A model generated the notes under the pieces. It had not been told where the DNA came from, ran no database searches, and saw only the letters and a list, made by a program, of their open reading frames with translations. DNA of 64,000 bases from Nocardia sp. NBC_01503 (GTDB lineage Bacteria > Actinomycetota > Actinomycetes > Mycobacteriales > Mycobacteriaceae): positions 2,852,001-2,916,000 of the forward strand of contig NZ_CP109596.1 in NCBI RefSeq assembly GCF_036327755.1. The letters run 5' to 3'. The position numbers and the translations under genes are program-made. This document shows, piece after piece, positions 37,867 through 46,906 of the stretch; the first letter of the stretch is position 1, and every line of letters begins with the position of its first letter.

Positions 37867-38664
37867 ATGAGCGTTCGTATGCCCGGTGCCACCCGCCCGG
37901 TGGCCCTGGTCACCGGTCCCACCTCCGGTATCGGCAGGGCGTACGCGACCCGGCTCGCGGCCCTCGGTTACGACCTGGTGCTGGTGGCCCGGGACGAGGA
38001 CCGGCTCGGTGCGCTCGCACACGATTTCGAGGTGCGGTTCGGGGCGCGCTCGCAGGTGCTGCCGGCCGATCTGGCGCTCGCACCCGATCGCGAAAGGGTG
38101 GCCGCCCGCTTGGCCGACGGCGTCGAATTCCTGGTCAACAACGCGGGATTCGGGCTCGCCGGCGAGTTCTGGGAAGCGGACCCGGAGCGGCTGCGAGCGC
38201 AACTCGATGTCAACGTCACCGCGGTCGTGCGATTGACCCGCGCGGCCGTGCCGCCCATGCTGCACGCCGCCAATGGAACCGTGGTGAATGTAGCCAGTAT
38301 GGCCGGGCTGATACCCGGGCGGGGCTCGACCTATTCGGCCTCCAAGGCGTACGTCGTATCCTTCTCGCAAGGGCTGGCGAGCGGGCTGGCCGGGACCGGC
38401 GTCCGGGTGCAGGCCTTGTGCCCGGGATTGGTCCACACCGAATTCCATGAGCGGGCCGGTCTGCCGACCGAATCGCTACCCAGGCCGTTCTGGCTGAACG
38501 TGGATCAGGTGGTCGCCTGCTCACTGGCGGATCTGGAGAAGAACCGGGTGATCAGCGTGCCCGGCATGCAGTACAAAGCGATCGCCGCGGTCGCCGGACT
38601 GATCCCGCGGTCCCTGGTGACCCGCCTGAATCGGGGCCTTTTCAACGCACGCGGAAGGATATAG
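37867..38664 (+). CDS. Short-chain dehydrogenase/reductase
   Basis: 265 aa classical SDR: TGPTSGIG cofactor motif (16-23), NNAGFG (91-96), catalytic Ser143, Tyr156 and Lys160 (YSASK). Arg41 after the second strand (VLVARDEDR) favours NADP(H). C-terminal segment (AAVAGLIPRSLVTRLNRGL) resembles lipid-modifying SDRs of actinobacteria. It ends 8 bp before pyrE and is probably co-transcribed with it. Confidence 0.85.
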   Translation: MSVRMPGATRPVALVTGPTSGIGRAYATRLAALGYDLVLVARDEDRLGALAHDFEVRFGARSQVLPADLALAPDRERVAARLADGVEFLVNNAGFGLAGEFWEADPERLRAQLDVNVTAVVRLTRAAVPPMLHAANGTVVNVASMAGLIPGRGSTYSASKAYVVSFSQGLASGLAGTGVRVQALCPGLVHTEFHERAGLPTESLPRPFWLNVDQVVACSLADLEKNRVISVPGMQYKAIAAVAGLIPRSLVTRLNRGLFNARGRI

Positions 38665-38672
38665 ACACAGCA

Positions 38673-39218
38673 ATGCAGGTAACGACGACCGACCGGGACA
38701 GACTGGCCGAACTGGTGCGCCAACTCGCTGTCGTGCACGGCAAGGTCACCCTGTCCTCGGGCAAGGAAGCCGACTACTACGTGGACCTGCGCCGGGCCAC
38801 CCTGCAACACGAGGCGGCGCCGCTCATCGGCAAACTGCTGCGTGAACTGGTGGCGGACTGGGACTTCGAGTCCGTCGGCGGGCTCACCATGGGCGCCGAT
38901 CCGGTGGCCGCCGCGGTCATGCACGCGCCGGGGCGACCCATCAACGCGTTCGTGGTCCGCAAGGCCGCCAAGACGCACGGTATGCAGCGTCAGATCGAGG
39001 GCCCGGACATTGTGGGCAAGCGTGTACTGGTGGTCGAGGACACCACCACGACCGGTAACTCGCCGGTCACCGCGGTGCGCGCACTGCGCGAGGCCGGGGC
39101 CATCGTGGTGGGTGTGGCGACCGTGGTGGATCGCGAAACCGGTGCTGACGGCGTGATCGCGGCCGAAGGACTGGAGTACCGCTCGATTCTGGGGTTGAAG
39201 GATCTGGCGCTGGGCTGA
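38673..39218 (+). CDS. pyrE: Orotate phosphoribosyltransferase
   Basis: 181 aa. Converts orotate and PRPP to OMP in pyrimidine synthesis. The PRPP-binding motif VLVVEDTTTTGNS is at ~111-123, an orotate-loop Lys is in VRKAAKTHG, and N-terminal GKVTLSSGKEADYYVDLR is the family start. Mycobacterial-length enzyme. Gene order clpB-(unknown)-pyrE is shared with M. tuberculosis. Confidence 0.95.
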   Translation: MQVTTTDRDRLAELVRQLAVVHGKVTLSSGKEADYYVDLRRATLQHEAAPLIGKLLRELVADWDFESVGGLTMGADPVAAAVMHAPGRPINAFVVRKAAKTHGMQRQIEGPDIVGKRVLVVEDTTTTGNSPVTAVRALREAGAIVVGVATVVDRETGADGVIAAEGLEYRSILGLKDLALG

Positions 39219-39257
39219 AGAGGTGCCCTGGGTTAGCCTGGGTGCTGGTCTTCTGTC

Positions 39258-39271
39258 CGACAACGTTGTCG
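39258..39271. promoter_or_regulatory. Perfect 14-bp palindrome upstream of the KAS III gene
   Basis: CGACAACGTTGTCG reads the same on both strands and lies 37 bp before the probable start; a TAGCCT box is 18 bp further upstream. Shape fits a TetR-type operator. No TetR gene is in the window. Confidence 0.45.
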
Positions 39272-39307
39272 AACTGCTGTTGTGAAGGGTCGTGTGAGTC
39301 ACCTGTG

Positions 39308-40363
39308 GTGAGCATTGCAATCAACAAGGGTCCTCAGAATGTTGCGATGCTCGGCATCGGCGCTTACCGGCCCGAGCGCATCGTCAGCAATGCCGAGGTG
39401 TGCGAGGTACTCGACTCCACTCCCGAGTGGATCTTCGACCGCACCGGTATCAACAACCGGCGCTGGATCAGCGGCGACGAGACGATTCGATCGATGTCGG
39501 TGGCGGCGGGCGAACGCGCGCTGAAGAACACCGGCATCGATCGCTCCAAGATCGGCGCGCTGGTGCTGTGCACCTCCAGCTGGCTCAAGCTCACCCCGCA
39601 CGGCGCCCCGTCCATCGCCTCCGATCTCGGAATGAACGGTATTCCGGCGTTCGACCTGGTCTCGGGCTGCGGCGGCTTCTGCTACGGCCTCGGGGTGGCC
39701 ACCGATATGATTCGCGCCGGTTCGGCCGAGTACATCCTGGTCATCGGCGCCGAGACCATGACCGTCGGCCTGGATCCGACCGATCGCGGCACCGCCATGA
39801 TCTTCGGTGACGGCGCGGGCGCGGTCGTGATCGGCCCCGCCGAGGAGAACGGTATCTCCCCGACGGTCTGGGGCAGTGACGGCGAGAACGCCGAGGCCAT
39901 CGCCCAGGACGTCGACTTCCTGGCGTACATGAACAAGGCGCAGGCCATGCAGGGCACCGATCCCGAGGTCGACCCGATCGGCCGGATGTCCCTGCATATG
40001 GAGGGCCCCAAGGTCTTCCGCTGGGCGGCTGTGACCCTGCCGCGCGCGCTGTCGAGCGCCATCGAGCTCTCCGGCGTGGCCAAGGAGGACATCGAGGTGT
40101 TCGTCCCGCATCAGGCCAATGCCCGCATCAATGAGCTCATGAAGAAGAATCTCGGCCTGCCCGACGATCTGCCCATGGCCAATGACATCGAGAACACCGG
40201 CAACACCTCGGCGGCGTCGATTCCGCTCGCCATGGAGGAGATGCTGGTGACCGGTAAGGCCAAGGGTGGTCAGCTGGCCCTGCTGCTCGGTTTCGGTGCG
40301 GGCCTGTCCTATGCCGGTCAGGTCGCGGTGCTGCCGCCCGCTCCCGCGGAACCCTCCTTCTGA
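39308..40363 (+). CDS. Beta-ketoacyl-ACP synthase III family enzyme (FabH-like)
   Basis: ~351 aa; start uncertain (GTG 39305 or 39308, no strong RBS). Thiolase-fold condensing enzyme with the KAS III triad: Cys121 in SGCGGF, His ~268 in PHQANARIN, Asn ~298 in NTGNTS. FGDGAGAVVIG is a family hallmark. It would condense an acyl-CoA starter with malonyl-ACP. It is not in the fatty-acid synthase cluster, so starter choice is open. Coupled to the YhhN gene by a one-base overlap. Confidence 0.86.
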   Translation: MSIAINKGPQNVAMLGIGAYRPERIVSNAEVCEVLDSTPEWIFDRTGINNRRWISGDETIRSMSVAAGERALKNTGIDRSKIGALVLCTSSWLKLTPHGAPSIASDLGMNGIPAFDLVSGCGGFCYGLGVATDMIRAGSAEYILVIGAETMTVGLDPTDRGTAMIFGDGAGAVVIGPAEENGISPTVWGSDGENAEAIAQDVDFLAYMNKAQAMQGTDPEVDPIGRMSLHMEGPKVFRWAAVTLPRALSSAIELSGVAKEDIEVFVPHQANARINELMKKNLGLPDDLPMANDIENTGNTSAASIPLAMEEMLVTGKAKGGQLALLLGFGAGLSYAGQVAVLPPAPAEPSF

Positions 40364-41049
40364 TGCCGCGGCCGTTCCGCGCCGCATTCGTCGGCGCGGC
40401 GGCCGTGACAGTGTTCGGCGCTGTCACCGGCCGCGACAAATTGCAGTGGGTCGCGAAGCCGTTGCTGATGCCGTTGCTGGCGGCGGATGTGGCCACCAAT
40501 GACGACGGGCTCGAATCCGCCGATCGCACAGTACTTCTCGGCGCGCTGGCCGCCGCGACGGTGGGCGATATCCTGCTCATCGAACCGGACGATGATCGCC
40601 GATTGATCGCGGGCGCATCGTCTTTCGCCGTCATGCAGACCGGATACTCCTGGCTGTGGTGGCGGCGCGGTGGCAGGCCGCAGCCCGCCATCGCCGGACA
40701 GCGGCTGGCCGCCTGGCTGGGTGCCGCGGCATTGCTGCGGGCGAAGGCTCCCGCGGTCGCCCTGCCGCTCACCGCCTACGGTGCGACGCTGGGCACCGCG
40801 GCCACCCTGGCCTCGGATCCCGGTATCGCCCCGGGTGCGAAAAACATTGCGGGCCTGAATATTCCGGGTCGTGATCCGCGCAGCCGCCTCGGCCTGGGCG
40901 CACTGCTGTTCACCGTCTCGGACGGACTCATCGTGCTGCGCAAGATCTTCGCCCGCGGCGAGCGCTCGCGCCGGGTCACCGAGGGCGTCATTCTCGGCAC
41001 CTACACCGCCGCGCAGTACCTGCTGGCGGATCCTCGCGCGCACCGTTAG
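40363..41049 (+). CDS. YhhN/lysoplasmalogenase-family membrane protein
   Basis: 228 aa; ATG overlaps the KAS III stop (TGATG). About seven to eight hydrophobic helices. Family landmarks: WVAKPLLMPLL near residue 30 and VGDILLIEPDD (~67). Characterised members cleave the vinyl-ether bond of lysoplasmalogens. Pairing with a condensing enzyme suggests a lipid role. The last 4 bp overlap the convergent phosphotransferase gene. Confidence 0.78.
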   Translation: MPRPFRAAFVGAAAVTVFGAVTGRDKLQWVAKPLLMPLLAADVATNDDGLESADRTVLLGALAAATVGDILLIEPDDDRRLIAGASSFAVMQTGYSWLWWRRGGRPQPAIAGQRLAAWLGAAALLRAKAPAVALPLTAYGATLGTAATLASDPGIAPGAKNIAGLNIPGRDPRSRLGLGALLFTVSDGLIVLRKIFARGERSRRVTEGVILGTYTAAQYLLADPRAHR

Positions 41050-42131
41050 CGCAGGGCGGCCAGCAGGGCTTGCCCCTCTCCCGCCCACCAGGCGGTGTGG
41101 CCGAGAAAGTAATGGCGGTAGGCGATTTCGGCGTTCTCGGGATTGCCGCCGGGTACCACGCCGAGGAAGTAGTCGATCTCGGAGAGCTCGTATTCGGCGT
41201 GCACCAGCGGTAGCAGCCGCGGCAGCGCGCGCGACTCGGTCACCGTCAGCGGGCGGATCGATCGATAGCCGTCCAGCAGGGCCCGCACCTGATCGAACTG
41301 GATGCGGGCGAGACCGTCATCGCGGAGCGAGATCCAGTCGACGGCGCAGCGTTCGATGGCGATCGCCAGGTCGTGGATGGCGGTGGTGCGGTCGCACAAC
41401 CCGAAATCTATGACGGTGGACGGGGTTTCGTGCGTCCAGAGCAGGTTGGTGCCGTGCCAGTCGTTATGCGTCCAGCGCGGGGACAACTCACTCAGCAATG
41501 GGTGGAGACGGGAGTGGAAGGGGAGGTGGAGCCGCTCCATCTCGGCCTGCCAGCGGTGGGTCGCGAGGAAGTCCGCGAGGGCCGGGCGGCTGGTGGCCAG
41601 CTTCTCCACCGCGGCGATCGGATCGGGGGAGGAGAAGACGGTGAAGCTCGCCAGTAATGGGCGGGTCGGGCGCGCCGGGGCGTCGTATCCGATTGCGGCC
41701 AGGTGTAATTGGGCCAGAGTGCGCCCGGCCGCGGCGGCCTGCGCCCGGGATTGATACGGCGACCAGGAGAAGGTGCCGCGATACAGGTCATCACCTATGC
41801 CGAGTTCCTGTACCTCGTAGGTGAATTCGCCGTGTTCGCGAGTGAGCAGTACCCGCGGGATCGGTATTCCGTTGCCGCGCAGGTGATTCATGAACCCGTG
41901 CTCTTCGCCGAGCGCCGCCGCATCGCGCAGGGTGCGGGGGAGCCGCTTGACGATCACCGGTGTGCCGTCGGCGGTGCGCACCTGCGCGGTGGCGGAGAGC
42001 GGTCGGGGACTGCGCCATTCGATCCGCGCGTCCGGGCCGAGCAGGTCCGCGATCTCCGGTGCGGTCAGGGGCGGCCAGTCGGGGGCGACGAGCGGGTCCG
42101 AACCCATTCCGAAGACGCGGTCCCGCTCCAT
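41046..42131 (-). CDS. Aminoglycoside phosphotransferase-fold small-molecule kinase
   Basis: 361 aa. APH/choline-kinase fold: PVIVKRLPR (ATP lysine), catalytic loop THNDWHGTNLLW (Asp base and Asn), and VIDFGLCD (metal Asp). These kinases act on hydroxyl groups of sugars, choline, thiamine precursors or antibiotics. It starts 4 bp after the NCS1 permease gene, so the imported compound is the likely substrate. Confidence 0.82.
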   Translation of the reverse strand: MERDRVFGMGSDPLVAPDWPPLTAPEIADLLGPDARIEWRSPRPLSATAQVRTADGTPVIVKRLPRTLRDAAALGEEHGFMNHLRGNGIPIPRVLLTREHGEFTYEVQELGIGDDLYRGTFSWSPYQSRAQAAAAGRTLAQLHLAAIGYDAPARPTRPLLASFTVFSSPDPIAAVEKLATSRPALADFLATHRWQAEMERLHLPFHSRLHPLLSELSPRWTHNDWHGTNLLWTHETPSTVIDFGLCDRTTAIHDLAIAIERCAVDWISLRDDGLARIQFDQVRALLDGYRSIRPLTVTESRALPRLLPLVHAEYELSEIDYFLGVVPGGNPENAEIAYRHYFLGHTAWWAGEGQALLAALR

Positions 42132-42135
42132 CGGG

Positions 42136-43467
42136 TCAGGCCCTCCGGCGCTGTACGGCCACCAGCACGGCGGTGACGAAAGCCGCTGCCAGCCAGGAGA
42201 ACAGCGAGGCCGACGACCACCAGCCGGGGTGGAATCCGATGGCGTCCCGCACCTTGGTCCAGAGGTTCACCCACCAGGTGAGCGAGCCCGGATTGCAGAG
42301 CTGATACACCACGAATCCGATGACCCAGGGCAGCAGCATGAGCGGGCGAGCGGGTGCGTTCTGTGCGAGATCCCAACCGTGCCTGCCACTTCCGAAGAAG
42401 AAGTCGACAATCAGCACCGCGCTCAACGGCACGAAGACCGAGCCGATCAGATACAGGAAGTTGGCGTAGCCGCTGAAGTCGCGCACCGGCAGCGCCAATA
42501 CGGTGACGATGACGCCGACACCGAGCGCCAGCACACGGCGGTCGACCCGCGGCAGCAGGTTCTGAATGGACATGGCCGTCGAGTAGACGTTCGCGAAGGA
42601 CTGATCGGATTCGCGCAGCACCAGCACCGCGAAGAAGGCCCAGCCCGCCGTCACGCCCAGCAGGGTGTCGAAGATGTGCTCGGTATTGCCGCCCGCCTGC
42701 AGAATGGCCAGGATGCCCAGCAGATAGCACCAGAACTGGGCGACCGAATAGCCGAGCGTGGCCGCCCCCGCCGCGGTACGCGCCGAGCGCGAATGCCGGG
42801 TGTAGTCGGCGGCCAGCGGGACGAAGGACACCGATACCGCCAGCGTGGTGTCCACGGCCGGGAAGAATCCGCTCCAACTGGTATCGGGTAGCTCCGGAAC
42901 CGGTTGCCGCAGCAGCTGAATCGTGAAGTAGACGAGTGCGATACCCACCGCCACCGAGACGTACTTGCGCAGAATGTGCAGTACTCGCAGCGGCCAGATG
43001 GCCATGGTGGTGGACAGGATGCCCGCCGCCACGATCACCGGCGCGTGCGGGACCCGATCATGGGTGAGCGCCGAGACGCCCAGCGCGATGACGGTCAGCT
43101 CGTACACACCCCAGCCGATGCACTGCACGATATTCGCGGCGGTCGGCAGGTAGGAGAGTTTGGTGCCGAACAGGCCGCGCAGCACCGCCATCGCCGGTGC
43201 GCCGGTGCGGGTGCCCACGGCGCCGGTCCCGGCGACCATGGCGATACCGGCGACGGTGCCGACCAGCGTGGCCAGCAACGCGCCCGCGATCGGCAGTGGG
43301 GCGTGTCCGGTCGGGAACAGCACATAGGCCGCGCCGCTGAACCCGATCAGGCTGACGCCGAGATTCAGCCAGAAGGCCGCCTGGTCGCTGAAGCTCAGCG
43401 TGCGCGGCGGCTCGGTATCCAGCAGCAGCGGCGCTTCCTGGCGGTCCGGGGGTGTAGCGGTGGTCAT
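42136..43467 (-). CDS. NCS1-family nucleobase/vitamin-precursor permease
   Basis: 443 aa, about 12 transmembrane helices. NCS1 features: FWLNLGVSLIGFSGAAYV in TM1, GTRTGAPAMAVLRGLFG in the TM3 region and VSFVPLAADYTRHSR mid-protein. NCS1 carriers import cytosine, purines, allantoin, hydroxymethylpyrimidine or related compounds with Na+ or H+. First gene of a two-gene operon with the kinase. No TPP or purine riboswitch fold seen upstream. Confidence 0.83.
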   Translation of the reverse strand: MTTATPPDRQEAPLLLDTEPPRTLSFSDQAAFWLNLGVSLIGFSGAAYVLFPTGHAPLPIAGALLATLVGTVAGIAMVAGTGAVGTRTGAPAMAVLRGLFGTKLSYLPTAANIVQCIGWGVYELTVIALGVSALTHDRVPHAPVIVAAGILSTTMAIWPLRVLHILRKYVSVAVGIALVYFTIQLLRQPVPELPDTSWSGFFPAVDTTLAVSVSFVPLAADYTRHSRSARTAAGAATLGYSVAQFWCYLLGILAILQAGGNTEHIFDTLLGVTAGWAFFAVLVLRESDQSFANVYSTAMSIQNLLPRVDRRVLALGVGVIVTVLALPVRDFSGYANFLYLIGSVFVPLSAVLIVDFFFGSGRHGWDLAQNAPARPLMLLPWVIGFVVYQLCNPGSLTWWVNLWTKVRDAIGFHPGWWSSASLFSWLAAAFVTAVLVAVQRRRA

Positions 43468-43531
43468 GACCAGTGATGCTACGGGGCAGGCCGGGCAAAT
43501 CGGGCAGGCTGCCTGCGGTCACGGCCGACCG

Positions 43532-43978
43532 CTACAGGCACACCATGATGCGATCGCGGTTCGCCGGATCGACGCGGATCGAAAGTATCCCGCCCACAGT
43601 GATTCTCGGCCGGATCACCGGCTCCACATCGAAGACGATGCTGCCGTGATAGGTCTCCGAACCCGGCACCACCAGCTCCAGCTCGAGTTCGGTGAGTTCG
43701 GTCCAATGGTCGGTGGGGGTGAGCGGATGTATGCCCTCGATGGTGGCCCAGCCCTCCAGGCCGTGCCGGCGCAGCTGCCGATCGCTGTGTGAGGGCTGCT
43801 GTGCGAGCAGCATTCCGACGCCGAGGAAGGTGCCGAACATACCGACCAGCACGATCACCTGCAGCGGCACCGTGCCCGGCGGGGTGAGCGGCACCAGCCA
43901 GGCCAGCCAGACGCAGAGAGTGACGAGGTACGCGGCGGTGACGCCGAGCACGGTGCGAAGTACACGCGCGTGGTCCAT
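43532..43978 (-). CDS. Small membrane protein of unknown function
   Basis: 148 aa, ATG with GGAGGG upstream. Two transmembrane helices (VLGVTAAYLVTLCVWLAWL and VIVLVGMFGTFLGVGMLLA) then an ~85-residue soluble domain (GWATIEGIHPLTPTDHW; SIVFDVEPVIRPRITVGG) that resembles DUF3592-like domains. Not recognised further. Confidence 0.65.
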   Translation of the reverse strand: MDHARVLRTVLGVTAAYLVTLCVWLAWLVPLTPPGTVPLQVIVLVGMFGTFLGVGMLLAQQPSHSDRQLRRHGLEGWATIEGIHPLTPTDHWTELTELELELVVPGSETYHGSIVFDVEPVIRPRITVGGILSIRVDPANRDRIMVCL

Positions 43979-44053
43979 GAAGACCCTCCAACCACGGCTT
44001 ACGGAACTCCAGGATAGTCCCGTTCTCCCTTGTGGGTGGCGGATCCGGCGAGG

Positions 44054-44656
44054 TCAGGCCGTTGTGCGCAGGGCGGTAAGAGCATCCAGGTCGAGCGGGA
44101 GCACCATGCCGTCGAGTTCGAGGGTGACGTGTCCGGTGTAGTCGCCGGTGGATTCATAGCGGCCGTCGCGTAATCCGAAGGTGGTCAACCGCACCGACCC
44201 GTCGGTCTCCAGCAGCCAGTAGTGCTCGATACCGCACTCGGCGTACTCGGCGAACTTCATGACGCGATCGGTGCGCCGCGAGCCGGGCGAGACGATCTCT
44301 ATGGCCGCCAAGACATCGCAAGGGCGCACCCGGGTCGCATGCGATGCCCCGGCCGCACCACCCACCACCAGCACATCCGGTACCCGCACCGTCGGCGGAT
44401 GGGTCTCCTCGATCACCAATTCGACGCGGGCCAGCGCGGCCACCCGGCGCGGCAGCGCCGGCTCCAATTGAGCGGCCAAGCGCCACACCGCCAATTGATG
44501 CCGCGGCGGCTGCGGGGCCACCAGCAGTACGCCGTCCACCAATTCGCGGCAGGAGCCGCGCTCATCGGGTAGCGCCGACCACTCCGCCAGCGTCAATAGG
44601 TGATCAGGCCAGGACGCAACGGCTTTCACGTTTTCCGTGGGACTCGACCGAACCAT
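44054..44656 (-). CDS. Uma2-family (DUF820) predicted endonuclease
   Basis: 200 aa. PD-(D/E)xK-type core: CRELVDGVLLV, VRVPDVLVVGG, AIEIVSPGSRRTDRVMKFAE and YWLLETDG, the standard Uma2 blocks. These proteins are widespread in actinobacteria and cyanobacteria with unclear roles; no toxin partner or transposase is next to it. Start uncertain: ATG 44656 lies in a TGGAAC-N4-GTTCCA palindrome without an RBS, and GTG 44629 is in frame. Confidence 0.78.
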   Translation of the reverse strand: MVRSSPTENVKAVASWPDHLLTLAEWSALPDERGSCRELVDGVLLVAPQPPRHQLAVWRLAAQLEPALPRRVAALARVELVIEETHPPTVRVPDVLVVGGAAGASHATRVRPCDVLAAIEIVSPGSRRTDRVMKFAEYAECGIEHYWLLETDGSVRLTTFGLRDGRYESTGDYTGHVTLELDGMVLPLDLDALTALRTTA

Positions 44657-44696
44657 GGAACCAGTGTTCCACGCCTGGCAACCGCACAGCGACGTT

Positions 44697-45371
44697 TCAA
44701 CCCTTCAGCCGGAGAACCGCCAGCACCCGCCGATGATGCAGATCCGACGGCGGCAACTCCAGCTTGGTGAAGATATTGCCGATATGCTTCTCCACCGCCC
44801 GCTCGGTCACCGTGAGCGCCTGTGCCAGCGCCGAATTCGACAGGCCCTGCGCCATCAACTCCAATACCTCGCGCTCGCGCGGAGTGAGCCGCGCGAGCGA
44901 ATCCTGTTGCCGGGCCGCACCCATGAGCTGACTCACCACCTCCGGATCGAGGGCGGTGCCGCCGGTCGCGACCCGCCGCAGGGCATCGGTGAAATCGCCG
45001 ATATCGGCCACCCGGTCCTTGAGCAGATAGCCCACACCGCCCGCGCCCGCGGCGAGTAGTTCGGTGGCATAGCGCGTTTCGATCCACTGCGAGAAGACCA
45101 GCACACCGGTCTCGGGGTGACTGCGGCGCAGTGCGAGCGCCGCCAGCAAACCCTCATCGGTGAAGCTCGGCGGCATCCGCACATCCACCACCGCCACATC
45201 CGGCCGGTGCTCCGCCACGGCCGCCGCCAACCCGTCCGCCTCGCCGACCGCCGCGACGACCTCATGCCCGCGATCGGCGAGCAGTGCGGTCAGGCCGTCG
45301 CGCAGGATGGCGTTGTCCTCCGCGATCACCACCCGCAATCGGTGGGACTCCTGCTCGGTGCCGACGGTCAT
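44697..45371 (-). CDS. NarL/LuxR-type response regulator
   Basis: 224 aa from ATG 45371 (AGAGGA upstream). Receiver domain 12-~130 with acidic pocket VVIAEDN, phospho-acceptor Asp in VAVVDVRMP and a conserved Lys in YLLKDRV. C-terminal LuxR HTH: LTPREREVLELMAQGLSNSA, AVEKHIGNIFTKL. Pairs with the histidine kinase whose stop is 50 bp upstream in the transcript. Target genes unknown. Confidence 0.92.
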   Translation of the reverse strand: MTVGTEQESHRLRVVIAEDNAILRDGLTALLADRGHEVVAAVGEADGLAAAVAEHRPDVAVVDVRMPPSFTDEGLLAALALRRSHPETGVLVFSQWIETRYATELLAAGAGGVGYLLKDRVADIGDFTDALRRVATGGTALDPEVVSQLMGAARQQDSLARLTPREREVLELMAQGLSNSALAQALTVTERAVEKHIGNIFTKLELPPSDLHHRRVLAVLRLKG

Positions 45372-45421
45372 GGGGTCCTCTCGCGCTGGGGGGTTGGCTC
45401 GGGGGTCGCGGGTACGGTCGA

Positions 45422-46813
45422 TCACTCCGGTCCCGCGATCGGCAGCACCATGGTGATGACGGTCGGCCCGCCGGCGGGACTGTCCACGTGCAGCGTGCCG
45501 TCCACCGACCGAGCGCGCGCCGCCAGCCCCGAAAGTCCGCCCGCCACAGTGGTTTCGCCGGGACGCTCGGCCGGTTGCAGCGCACCGCCCTGGCCGTTGT
45601 CGCGCACGCTCACCATCAGCGCATCCGCGCCGCTGGGCAGTACCGCCACCCAGATCCGGTTGGCGCCGGCGTGTTTCACCACATTGGTGAGCAGTTCGGC
45701 CACCGAGAAGTAGGCGATGGCCTCGATGGCGGGACTCGGTCGCACCGGCAGCAATACGCGCAACTCCACCGGGACGGCGCAACGCGCCGCGAGGGTTTCC
45801 AGTGCCGGTTCCAAGCCCAATTCCAAAGCGGGCGGATGGATGCCGCGCACCAGTTCACGCAGTTCGGTCAGCGCTTCCTTGGACCCCGCACGCGCCTGGG
45901 CGATGAGTTCACCGGCGTCACCGCCCGAGGCCAGGCGTTCTTCCGCACGTCCGAGCATCATCGCGATACTGACCAGTCGCGCCTGGGTGCCGTCATGCAG
46001 ATCGCGTTCCAGCCGGCGCAGGGTGGCGGTGGAATCCTCGACCGCCGCGCGGCGGCTCTCCTGTAGTTCGGCCATCCGGCGATCACGCTCGGTCGGGGTG
46101 AGCAGCCACAGCGCGAGCAGCCGATGCAGATGGCAGACCGCGCGAATCAGCCACGGCAGCAGGAAACAGCCGATGATGCCCACCGCGCTCAGGGCCAGGG
46201 TGCGCGGCCAGGTGTCGACGTAGAAGTCGCCGAACTGCATCAGGGAGTGATGCTCCACCCCGTTCTCGTCCACATTGGTGGGATCGCCGAGCGCCCACGG
46301 AATCGGTGACAGTGCGATAAATCCCGTCATCAGCACCACCATCAGCGTCACATAGCCGATCACCATGCCGTGCACCGCCTGGATCACCAGGAAAAGCAGT
46401 GCGCGCCAAGAGGTTCGATCGGTGAACGCACCGCGCAACCAGCCCCATACGCCCGGGCGGAAGGTGAACGGCGGCGGCTCCGGTAGCGGAGAATCCAGCA
46501 GCACCGAGCACAGCACCCGATAGATCCGGCCCCAGACGCGTCCGCCGAGAATCACGCACGCCAGCAACGGGATGCCGATCAGCACGATGGATGCGTACAG
46601 GCTGCCGCCGAAACCGAGGAACAGATAGGCGACAGCGATGCAGCCGAGCCCGAAAGCGATGATCAGATAGGCGAATTCCTTCCAGGTGCGTGCCCGGAAC
46701 GGCGTCACCAGAAAGGTGCGCAACACGTCGCCCGAGCCCGAGTGCGGCGGCGGGACGGGTTCCGGGTCGGGCATGTCGAGCACGATAGTGGGGAGGGCGG
46801 ACGTATCGCTCAT
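45422..46813 (-). CDS. Membrane sensor histidine kinase (HisKA_3/NarX-type)
   Basis: ~463 aa from ATG 46813 (ATG 46822 also possible). Proline-rich start, four to six transmembrane helices grouped in pairs (~45-240) with a short outer loop (WALGDPTNVDENGVEHH), then HisKA_3 with phospho-His in ERDLHDGTQARLVSI and an ATPase domain with ELLTNVVKHAGA and VRDNGQGG. Transcribed just before its response regulator. Stimulus unknown, but the multi-helix sensor suggests a membrane or envelope signal. Confidence 0.9.
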   Translation of the reverse strand: MSDTSALPTIVLDMPDPEPVPPPHSGSGDVLRTFLVTPFRARTWKEFAYLIIAFGLGCIAVAYLFLGFGGSLYASIVLIGIPLLACVILGGRVWGRIYRVLCSVLLDSPLPEPPPFTFRPGVWGWLRGAFTDRTSWRALLFLVIQAVHGMVIGYVTLMVVLMTGFIALSPIPWALGDPTNVDENGVEHHSLMQFGDFYVDTWPRTLALSAVGIIGCFLLPWLIRAVCHLHRLLALWLLTPTERDRRMAELQESRRAAVEDSTATLRRLERDLHDGTQARLVSIAMMLGRAEERLASGGDAGELIAQARAGSKEALTELRELVRGIHPPALELGLEPALETLAARCAVPVELRVLLPVRPSPAIEAIAYFSVAELLTNVVKHAGANRIWVAVLPSGADALMVSVRDNGQGGALQPAERPGETTVAGGLSGLAARARSVDGTLHVDSPAGGPTVITMVLPIAGPE

Positions 46814-46906
46814 ACCTTTCATCGTGGTCGGGAGCGGGGCCCCGGCACGAGGGAGCAGACCCGTAAATGCGTGGTGGGGCCAGCACGAAGACCTAGCATC
46901 ATGTGC

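Noticed and set aside
43468-43531. TPP or purine riboswitch upstream of the NCS1 permease
   Set aside because: The leader is too short and shows no conserved riboswitch core.
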